A stretch of DNA of 29,311 nt. Source: a virus. The stretch spans positions 1 to 29,311 of IMG/VR virus record IMGVR_UViG_3300031997_000509. One strand, given 5' to 3'. The position numbers and the translations under genes were made by a program. Below are positions 22,018 to 29,311 of this stretch, piece by piece. Numbering within the stretch: the first letter of the stretch is position 1; each line of letters begins with the position of its first letter. The notes under the pieces are model-generated. The model saw only the letters and a list, made by a program, of their open reading frames with translations, was not told the DNA's origin and ran no database searches.

Positions 22018-23994
22018 TTATTTATATATTGCATTATTATTATAATAACACATACCATCATTAGTTAAATTAGCCCAATCAGTAGTACTAGTTACAGGTG
22101 GTATGGGTGTCCCATCAGTATAATGAATTACTTTTAAATTAGAAGCCATCCACTCTTGACTACCAATACATATTGTTGGATAAATATTTCCATCATAATC
22201 CATTGTGGTGCCACTATCTCCATTAGATAAACTTGTTGTATCTTTTACTAATCTTATTGATATTCCAGCTGTTTTATAATTTGAAGCTATATAAGTTAGA
22301 GTAGTTATTAATCTATCTGTATCATAAACAACAAAAGAATTATAAGCTAAACTAGAGGTATACGACTCATGATTCCACCATGCACCACTTCTTTTTAAAT
22401 TAAAAAATGATCCTGTATTTGATCTTTCTCCACCACCCTTAGCATTAAATCCTACTGAATTTGTTGCCCCAGAATTAGGAGAATCCCAATATAAATAACC
22501 AGTTTCTTTTAAATATCCACCAATTAATTCCCAATATCCCAATGGATCAGAACCTCCAAGATATGTAGCCATAGTTGAGAATTCAGTAGTTGTTGGTACA
22601 TGCCATCCACTATGAGCTATTTCTCCAATATTATGACCAGCATAACTTTCATTATTATCATAACTACAACGAGCTCCATAAGAAGTTAATCCTGACCATA
22701 CTGTATCTCCTGTTACAATTGGAATACTACTACCATCTAAATATTTTGTTTCTGCTAGATTACATGATATCCATACCTGGTCTCCAATTTTTATTGTTGG
22801 ATAAATTCTTCCATCATTTCCAATCATGGTATCACCAGCAGTCCAAACTGAATCATCTTTTAAAAGACGAATAGCTAAACCATCTTCTTTTGTAGTATAT
22901 GATATTTGAAAAACAGTTTCACTATGCCATAATTGTGCCATATATCCATTTGTTGAATTATATTCATCTGATGCCCAAAACCATCCAATATATTTGAAAT
23001 TAACAAAATTACCATTATTTGTTTTACTTCTCCATCCAGATCCCACAGCATTAAAACCATATGAATTAGTTGCCCCTGAATTTGGAGTATACCAATGAGT
23101 ATATCCTGTTAACTTTAATGTATATCCAGAATAATATCCACCTATAGTTGTCTGTAAAGTTGTCCATTCAGTTGAGTTAGGTATATGCCAACCAGAAGGA
23201 GATAGAATTTTTGCTGTATAAGAATTATCCCTAACATTATTATAATAACACATCGCTCCATCAGTATCGTTGGCCCATTCAGTATTACTAGTAATATTTG
23301 GAATAGTTGTACCACTATTATAATGTTCAACAATTAAATTCTTAGCCATCCATACTTGGTCATTGATTTTAACAGTCGGATATATATTACCATCATAATC
23401 TGTCATCGTTCCAGGATCTGTTGAATCGTCCTTCATTAACCTTAAAACTTGACCTAAATTTTTAGATTGTATGCCTCCAATTGAACTCATTACAGTAGTG
23501 TCATATCCTATAATTGGGCCCATTAAATAATATTCATCAGTATAATCAGTAGAAGATAAATAATAACTATATCTATTTATATCCGAAAATTCTCCTGTAT
23601 CGTAATATCTTATACCGGCGCCAATAGCATTAAATCCATATGTATTAGTAGCTCCACTATTTGGATAATCCCAATAAGTTGTTCCTGTTGCTTTTAAATA
23701 TCCTCCTGCATCATTTTTGGTTTGAGTTCCATCTGGATCTATGTATATCATTAAATTCCACCAATCAGTAGTACTTGGTACGTGCCATCCATCAGGACAT
23801 ATTGTTTCTCCAAATACATTATAGTTTGCAGCATTCCAATTATATAAAGCTCCATACTCAATATTAAAATTAGATTGAGAAGCATCCCAATTATACAAAT
23901 ATCCATAATCAACAGTATATCCTGATTGGGTAGTAAACCAATTATACAAAGCTCCATACCCTTGATTTTGTGATGTATAAATAATATGCCCCAT
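22018..23994 (-). CDS. FISUMP (Fib_succ_major) multi-domain adhesin (658 aa)
   Basis: Three complete cores carry GWHVP-T-T-W ... LK.TG..YW..PNSGATN..GFNA.G.G.R ... IRL[MLV]KD. They are linked by DYDGNIYPTVKINDQVWMA(K/S)NL...DGAMCYYNN segments, the marks of the FISUMP domain. The arrangement is offset: the protein starts with the second half of a unit and ends with the first half of another (DGMCYYNNNAIYK). The N-terminus MGHIIYTSQNQ is followed by three short repeats around GALYNW (about 13-57). FISUMP domains are cell-surface modules of Bacteroidota and Fibrobacter. The start ATG overlaps the stop of the 1577-aa fibre (TAATG), so it is likely the head of that fibre. Confidence 0.85.
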   Translation of the reverse strand: MGHIIYTSQNQGYGALYNWFTTQSGYTVDYGYLYNWDASQSNFNIEYGALYNWNAANYNVFGETICPDGWHVPSTTDWWNLMIYIDPDGTQTKNDAGGYLKATGTTYWDYPNSGATNTYGFNAIGAGIRYYDTGEFSDINRYSYYLSSTDYTDEYYLMGPIIGYDTTVMSSIGGIQSKNLGQVLRLMKDDSTDPGTMTDYDGNIYPTVKINDQVWMAKNLIVEHYNSGTTIPNITSNTEWANDTDGAMCYYNNVRDNSYTAKILSPSGWHIPNSTEWTTLQTTIGGYYSGYTLKLTGYTHWYTPNSGATNSYGFNAVGSGWRSKTNNGNFVNFKYIGWFWASDEYNSTNGYMAQLWHSETVFQISYTTKEDGLAIRLLKDDSVWTAGDTMIGNDGRIYPTIKIGDQVWISCNLAETKYLDGSSIPIVTGDTVWSGLTSYGARCSYDNNESYAGHNIGEIAHSGWHVPTTTEFSTMATYLGGSDPLGYWELIGGYLKETGYLYWDSPNSGATNSVGFNAKGGGERSNTGSFFNLKRSGAWWNHESYTSSLAYNSFVVYDTDRLITTLTYIASNYKTAGISIRLVKDTTSLSNGDSGTTMDYDGNIYPTICIGSQEWMASNLKVIHYTDGTPIPPVTSTTDWANLTNDGMCYYNNNAIYK

Positions 23995-26900
23995 TATGTT
24001 CTTAATATTTTTAATTTTCCTCTTAATAAAGTTGGATATCCACTATAATTCACTGATGTAGTTATATTAATTCTATTACCACCAACAACTGTATTTGGTG
24101 CTGAAGCACTTGTTTCATCCACTCCTGTATCAACTGTCATATTTGAAAGAGATCCAACTGAAACTCCTCCAATTTTTATATTAACTCCAACCAAAGTACC
24201 ATTATCTGTTTCCAAAGATGTAGATATAATAGTATATCCGAATGAAGCTCTAATATCTAAATCGTATACTTGAATAGTGCCAGCTATTATATCTCTGAAC
24301 TCAAAAGAGATATCATCATAAACTGAAACTCCTGATGTTCCAGATGAGCCACTTACTCCAATTCCGCTCGATCCAGATGAGCCGGATCCGCTAGTTCCAG
24401 ACGTCCCACTGATTCCCGATGTTCCTGTTCCACCTGTTGTTGTCCCAGTAATACTATATAACTTGCCATCAGTGTCAACAATAACTGTTTTAAAATTAGT
24501 TGTTGATCCAGTATAAGCAGAAGTTAAACCAGTTATAACAATATTTGGTGTATATAAAATATCAGTTGAAATATTATAATATAAATCATTATCAGTTGTA
24601 CTTATTGTGCCAGCACCAGAAGATCCTGATTTACCACTTGTTCCACTAGATCCTGTTCCAGATGTTGATGTTGTTCCAGTAACACTATATAATTTACCAC
24701 TAGTATCTACTATAACAGAATTGAAATTAACAACTGAACCTGTATAAGCTGTTGTTAAACCTGTTATTATTATATTTGGAGTATATAAAGTATCTGTTGA
24801 AGTATTATAATATAAATCAACATCTGTTGTACTTATTACACCCACACCAGATGAACCCGATATTCCTGATGTTCCGCTTGTCCCAGATGTTCCAGATGAA
24901 CCAGATATTCCACTAGTTCCTGAAGTTCCACTAGATCCAGATCCTCCGCTTGTCCCGGATGATCCTACTCCTAATCCAGAAGTTATACTATGCACTCCTC
25001 CATCAGGATCTACCACCACATTAGCAAATCCAACAGTAGAACCAGTATATAAATTAGTCAATCCAGTTATTACTATATTTGGAGTATATAAGACATCATT
25101 TACTATGTCATACCAAAAATCAGAATCTATTATTCCCGTACTCCATCCACTAGATCCAGAAGTTCCTGCTCCAGTACTACCCGTCCAAGTACATCCTGTT
25201 AATGTATCAAAATCTATATTTTTTATATATACTTTATTGCTTTCAGTAATTGTCATACCGGATGAATGAATCATCGTTACAAACGTAACTCCTGATTGTA
25301 TTGTATTATCACTAGATTCCATTAAAAATATATTATCTCCATCTACAATATTATTATTGGAACCCAATATTGTATTTTTTAAAGATGATATTTTATTATT
25401 ATCTCCTTTAATTAAAAATGTATCTTCTTCTGTAGAATTCCCTTCTCCTATTAATATACCAACAGAAGACTTTGTATAATAATTTGTCTTGTCAGTCATT
25501 GTTAATCCAGTATCATATAAAACAATAGAAGTATTACCACTAACAGCTTCAAAATTAGACATATAAATCATAGATTTTGGCTGTTGTAGATTAATAACTT
25601 GACTTCTTTCTTCTAATATTATTGCAGCTTTTGTTTGATTAGCTCCTCCAACTTCTATTATTTTTGATGCTTGTTGCCATCCTAAACTAGTAACATATGC
25701 ATCATCATTTAAATTTTGAACTTTTATAAGTTGAACTTTACAAGATCCTACTTGTGTCCATTCTAATATTTTTAATAAACGATATGGTTCGCCTTCTATA
25801 TAAATTTGGGATCTAAAATCTAAATGGGCTATATCACTATAATTTAATATAACATAACATGTTAATAATCTTGAATTTATATCTGAATATAAAGATATTT
25901 TCTTATTCCAATATAACCATCCTATATTATTTGGAGTGGTTGATCCATTAGAATGTAAATAATATTCCGCTGATCCATAATTTAAATCTAATGTTGGTAG
26001 ATATGGATTATCTAAAAATCCAGCATATGGTATTCCTGATGAATATAATCCTATATGAGTTATAACTTCAACATTTCCAGCAGATTCATTATACCAAGTA
26101 GTTTTTGCATTATAATTTGGATGAGTTATATTTACAGGATCTAAAATTACACCATTTGTTTTATCTAATGTTAGATTATTACGATATAATAATCTATAAT
26201 TATAATTAGAATCTATTGGTAGTCCTTCTATTTGTTCTATATCACTAAATATTTTAGATATTATCCAATTTGTTTTTCCTAGATTTCCTAAGAATGTTCC
26301 AGAGAATTGATCCTCAATTCTTTCAATAGCCTCAGTATAATAAACATTTTTAATATATTTACTACCAAATGTTTTTGTAGTCTTATCTTTATATTTTTTT
26401 AATAATATGTCATTGTCATCATCTCTGAGTTCTAATGAAACATCTTTATTTAATAATTGAGGGACTCTCTCAAACTTCATTTCTTTCTTAAGATCAATTT
26501 TACTTGACCAATCTATTGTTGATCCAGTAAAATAGAATTCATCGTATGGTTCTATTAAAAAGTTATTAGTAGTAGATTTATCTTCACAAAACATTAAATT
26601 AAATCTATTAGATATACTTTTAATAAAATCTATTTGTCTCATTTTTCTAGGCAAAATATCATTTGTAAAAACAAAACTATTTTCTAGATAATAATTTATT
26701 TTGGTTGGAGTATTATAGAATTGTGATATTTCATCTGTTCCGCTCTCATAATATTTTATATTTTTTGTGCATGAAACTATTTCCAAAGGATTACCAGTTT
26801 TAAAATTGGTTAGATCTAATGACATTTCAATCCAATACTCATCTCCTAAGTACGCATCTACTGCAGCTTCCATATTTATTTTATATGGACTAGGAGTACC

Positions 26901-28727
26901 TACGCCACTAGGCAAATTTAAATATGTATTATTAGAAGGATAATACCATTGATCAGAAGCATCTATTAAAGCACTTTGAGTTTTAACCCAATATATTCTA
27001 GAATTTCTTTTTCTTTTTAAAGCTATATTAACTTTTAAAACATTACTACCTGCAATTATTGATCTAAAATTATTTCCAATAGTAAATCTAACATTATATT
27101 TTACCTCAGCAAATATATTATAAGCTCCTGTGCTTGTGATTGTCCAACTATTAGTAGTCGTATTAAAAACAGCATTATTATTAAAAAGGGTGCCTCCTGT
27201 ATCAACATTGTATTGTACTCTTTCCCATTGTATTGGATTTTGAGATAAATTTTTTCCATAATAATCTGAATCTATTCCAACTTTAAAATTATTATTATCA
27301 ACAAATAAACTATATTCTTCTAGGTCTCCCCCCTCAGGAATAACAAGATTTTTAAATATATCCGAATTTAAAAAATTAGAAGTATATGTAAATCCTGCTT
27401 TTTCAAAAATTCTATCCCATATTTCTTTCGCATATAAACATGGTTTAAAATTTTCTATTCTATATTCGTTGCCTGATTTAATATTTGCATAATCTATTAC
27501 AGGATAATATATTCCAGTTGAATTTATATAACTAGCAGATCCTGTATCCCAAGTTGCAGATATAGTAGCAAAATTATGATAATGATTGTATATACTAAAA
27601 TCAATGTCATCAATTGAATTATCATTACCAGTAAATATTTTCTCTCCTATTACATCAGCCAAGAAACGCATGTTAGAATAAAAAATTATCTCATACTCTA
27701 TGTATCCATCTGGATTAGTTATAACATTTAGAAGTTCTACAAATCCTGTTAATATTTCAACTGAATTTGAATATATACCAGCTAATAATTTCTTATTTAA
27801 AAAAATAGTACTATCACTTGTTAATTCATCATTAGTTACATACCTATCTATGTTCATAAGATTATTAAATAATGAATTATTATTTGCAGTACCAGGAATT
27901 TTAATTGTTTTAGAGAAAGTTGATCCTTTATCTGATATATTATCTTGTATTTGAAACGTTATACTATAACTTTCATCATCATATAGATCCAATGTTTTCA
28001 CTGTATTGTTAATAGATGATACTTGAACATTTGAAATTCCTGCTGTAAATCCAGATGAAGGCCTGAATTCTAATAATTGACTAATAGACGGATTGTCTAC
28101 TAATATATTCATATTATAATAATCGTCAGTAGTAACAATAGTGCTTCCAGAACACCCATATAAATAAACCATTAAAGTCTCAAAACTTGTTCTACTTGTT
28201 CTTGTTACAGCAAATGGACCACTCCCTATTGCATCAGATGATAATGTCATATAATTTCCTGGCCCAAGTTGTGTTATAGTTGTGCCATTAGTACATCCAT
28301 AAGAATTATTAAATACATCCCCTACATTATAAGAAGCTGTTGTTGATGGAGAAATTGGTTGAACAACATTTGATCCTGATGTAAAATAAATCATAATAGA
28401 ATCATCGGCATAACTTATACTATCATAACCTTTTACAGAAAATTTAACATTATAATAAGTTCCAACTGTTAGATCAGTCAATCTTTGATATATATAATCA
28501 GTTGATCCATCTTCTGACATCATATAACCATCTTTCCAAAACCATCCTTGAGGATTATCTATTGTTTGATAAGGATCACCTCCTGGAGTTGGTTTTAGAT
28601 TCGGATAAATCTTATCCGTTGTTATCATTGTAATGCCAGACCATCCAGTAGTATAATAACGAAAACTCCCATTAATAAACCCTTTTACTGAAGTGGTCGG
28701 TTCAAATATTTTAATTTCACTTATCAT
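23994..28727 (-). CDS. Tail hub/fibre protein with stalks, LYTPN modules and shared C-terminal domain (1577 aa)
   Basis: The start MISEIKIFEPTTSVKGFING leads into a beta-sandwich region with TVGTYYNVKFSVKGYDSISY (about 15-240), which looks like a carbohydrate-binding-type insertion. From about 240 comes a hub-like region: DESYSITFQIQDNISDKGSTF, SKTIKIPGTANNN, AGIYSNSVEILTGFVEL, then CLYAKEIWDRIFEKAGFTYTSNF, as in tail hub proteins of Bacteroidota phages. After about residue 1180 there are short Gly-X-Ser stalks alternating with three 50-residue modules (LYTPNIVITGLT...YTGST). The last 108 residues end GYPTLLRGKLKILRT, related to the other two fibres. It follows the distal-tail-like gene and touches the FISUMP gene. 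It thus joins a hub and a fibre in one chain. Confidence 0.72.
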   Translation of the reverse strand: MISEIKIFEPTTSVKGFINGSFRYYTTGWSGITMITTDKIYPNLKPTPGGDPYQTIDNPQGWFWKDGYMMSEDGSTDYIYQRLTDLTVGTYYNVKFSVKGYDSISYADDSIMIYFTSGSNVVQPISPSTTASYNVGDVFNNSYGCTNGTTITQLGPGNYMTLSSDAIGSGPFAVTRTSRTSFETLMVYLYGCSGSTIVTTDDYYNMNILVDNPSISQLLEFRPSSGFTAGISNVQVSSINNTVKTLDLYDDESYSITFQIQDNISDKGSTFSKTIKIPGTANNNSLFNNLMNIDRYVTNDELTSDSTIFLNKKLLAGIYSNSVEILTGFVELLNVITNPDGYIEYEIIFYSNMRFLADVIGEKIFTGNDNSIDDIDFSIYNHYHNFATISATWDTGSASYINSTGIYYPVIDYANIKSGNEYRIENFKPCLYAKEIWDRIFEKAGFTYTSNFLNSDIFKNLVIPEGGDLEEYSLFVDNNNFKVGIDSDYYGKNLSQNPIQWERVQYNVDTGGTLFNNNAVFNTTTNSWTITSTGAYNIFAEVKYNVRFTIGNNFRSIIAGSNVLKVNIALKRKRNSRIYWVKTQSALIDASDQWYYPSNNTYLNLPSGVGTPSPYKINMEAAVDAYLGDEYWIEMSLDLTNFKTGNPLEIVSCTKNIKYYESGTDEISQFYNTPTKINYYLENSFVFTNDILPRKMRQIDFIKSISNRFNLMFCEDKSTTNNFLIEPYDEFYFTGSTIDWSSKIDLKKEMKFERVPQLLNKDVSLELRDDDNDILLKKYKDKTTKTFGSKYIKNVYYTEAIERIEDQFSGTFLGNLGKTNWIISKIFSDIEQIEGLPIDSNYNYRLLYRNNLTLDKTNGVILDPVNITHPNYNAKTTWYNESAGNVEVITHIGLYSSGIPYAGFLDNPYLPTLDLNYGSAEYYLHSNGSTTPNNIGWLYWNKKISLYSDINSRLLTCYVILNYSDIAHLDFRSQIYIEGEPYRLLKILEWTQVGSCKVQLIKVQNLNDDAYVTSLGWQQASKIIEVGGANQTKAAIILEERSQVINLQQPKSMIYMSNFEAVSGNTSIVLYDTGLTMTDKTNYYTKSSVGILIGEGNSTEEDTFLIKGDNNKISSLKNTILGSNNNIVDGDNIFLMESSDNTIQSGVTFVTMIHSSGMTITESNKVYIKNIDFDTLTGCTWTGSTGAGTSGSSGWSTGIIDSDFWYDIVNDVLYTPNIVITGLTNLYTGSTVGFANVVVDPDGGVHSITSGLGVGSSGTSGGSGSSGTSGTSGISGSSGTSGTSGTSGISGSSGVGVISTTDVDLYYNTSTDTLYTPNIIITGLTTAYTGSVVNFNSVIVDTSGKLYSVTGTTSTSGTGSSGTSGKSGSSGAGTISTTDNDLYYNISTDILYTPNIVITGLTSAYTGSTTNFKTVIVDTDGKLYSITGTTTGGTGTSGISGTSGTSGSGSSGSSGIGVSGSSGTSGVSVYDDISFEFRDIIAGTIQVYDLDIRASFGYTIISTSLETDNGTLVGVNIKIGGVSVGSLSNMTVDTGVDETSASAPNTVVGGNRINITTSVNYSGYPTLLRGKLKILRT
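24440..25140 (-). repeat. Three LYTPN modules separated by Gly-X-Ser stalks
   Basis: Units near 24450-24595, 24680-24820 and 24980-25130 each encode about 50 residues: D-[LF]-[YW]-Y...D-x-LYTPNI[VI]ITGLT...YTGS..F..V[IV]VD..G.[LV][YH]S[VI]T. A fourth copy lies in the 726-aa fibre at about 9690-9835; at the DNA level it is closest to the unit at 24980-25130. The modules may be trimerisation or spacer domains between stalk segments. Confidence 0.8.
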
Positions 28728-28735
28728 AATACTTA

Positions 28736-29311
28736 TTAATTTTTTTGAATTATCCTTTCATTAGAAGGTCTTATTTTTATTTCCATTACTATTTCTTTAC
28801 TATTAACTTTTTGTTCATATTTTATAGAGTCAGTTACAACTATATAAGGCACTCCAAATGCAATTGTGCCAGATCCCCATGTATAATCTTTTAACAAATA
28901 TACAACTGGAGATTGCGTCAATTGTATTAATAATTGTGATTCCCTTTGATAAAGTAATCTTGTTCTTAGAGTAACTTGTTCTTCTATATTAACATTAAAT
29001 ACTCTCTCTCCAGCTTGATAAACATCAAAAGTTGGATTCAATTTTACTTTATAAGTTCTCCTTTGTATTTTATAATCTAAATCATTTTTTTTATTAAATG
29101 TAAATGTATCAAATCCTCCATGAGGATTTAACCAAAATAATTGCCATCTATTATATTTATCACATATGTCTCCCCTTATTATTCTCATTGGATATTTATT
29201 TAAAACTTTTGTATCTCCTGACGCAACCAAATCAATATCGTAATATAACCATTTATCTTTATAATTAGATAATATACTTGCATCTATTAATTGTCTAGGA
29301 CCACAGGATAT
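28736..29311 (-). CDS. Distal-tail-like protein, 5' end cut by window edge
   Basis: The frame is open to the right edge: 27 codons without a stop precede the TTG at 29230, so that TTG is not likely the true start (visible part begins ISCGPRQLIDASIL). The segment YNRWQLFWLNPHGGFDTFTFNKK is typical of a tail protein encoded just before the hub in Bacteroidota phages; I read it as a distal-tail (Dit)-like protein, though this is not certain. The rest is beta-rich (RTYKVKLNPTFDVYQAGERV, LIQLTQSPVVYLL) and ends RIIQKN. Eight bases separate it from the 1577-aa gene; its stop lies in an A7-TTAAT leader. Confidence 0.55.
   Translation of the reverse strand: MSCGPRQLIDASILSNYKDKWLYYDIDLVASGDTKVLNKYPMRIIRGDICDKYNRWQLFWLNPHGGFDTFTFNKKNDLDYKIQRRTYKVKLNPTFDVYQAGERVFNVNIEEQVTLRTRLLYQRESQLLIQLTQSPVVYLLKDYTWGSGTIAFGVPYIVVTDSIKYEQKVNSKEIVMEIKIRPSNERIIQKN

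Noticed and set aside
1-29311. tRNA or rRNA genes, or stop-codon reassignment
   Set aside because: Gaps between genes are short and hold no cloverleaf-like sequence that I can see. All recognised genes read through intact with the standard code.

Overview
The window reads as part of a tailed-phage genome (or a prophage segment) that very probably infects a Bacteroidota host. It is AT-rich by eye. Every gene I can support lies on the minus strand, packed with overlaps or gaps of a few tens of bases. Bacteroidota affinity rests on four things: no Shine-Dalgarno sites but an A-rich initiation motif; FISUMP (Fib_succ_major) and DUF1566/Lcl-type domains; an SFSKTIKIPGT-like tail-hub domain typical of phages of this phylum; and long Gly-X-Ser stalks. 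No terminase, integrase, DNA polymerase, reverse transcriptase or tRNA is visible. Genes at both edges are cut.

Layout along the coding strand, from the right edge leftwards: (1) tail tip: a partial distal-tail-like protein, a 1577-aa hub/fibre, a FISUMP adhesin and an RCC1 adhesin (29311-20811); (2) a small unknown gene and the tape measure (20794-17277); (3) head: an XkdF-like protease, a 49-aa Cys-containing protein, a stalked 131-aa protein, a scaffold-like protein, the major capsid protein and a tube-like protein (17221-13525), closed by a clear intrinsic terminator; (4) portal, a 42-aa protein, a connector-like protein and a coiled-coil membrane protein (13364-11362); (5) two more fibre-plus-adhesin pairs, 726 aa + DUF1566 and 620 aa + RCC1 (11345-5664), then a small Cys-containing gene; (6) a TnpB + adenine methyltransferase cassette (5120-2394) between two 88-bp near-identical direct repeats; (7) a replication-like block: an SSB-like protein, an RHH-like protein, very small ORFs and a DUF3987-type ATPase (2260-1).

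The most notable system is a repeated two-part design for host recognition. Three fibres carry Gly-X-Ser stalks and end in a related C-terminal domain (PTL-[LV]-RG...RT-stop). Each is followed, with the start touching or overlapping the stop, by a different adhesin beginning MGH: FISUMP, DUF1566 or an RCC1 propeller. This looks like a common adaptor with exchangeable receptor-binding heads.

Two further signals stand out. The 10-mer AAAAAATAAT precedes nine starts, and in seven of them the stop codon of the gene before overlaps it. The TnpB-methyltransferase pair looks like a removable cargo unit: recombination between its flanking repeats would delete it exactly and leave one copy of the promoter region.
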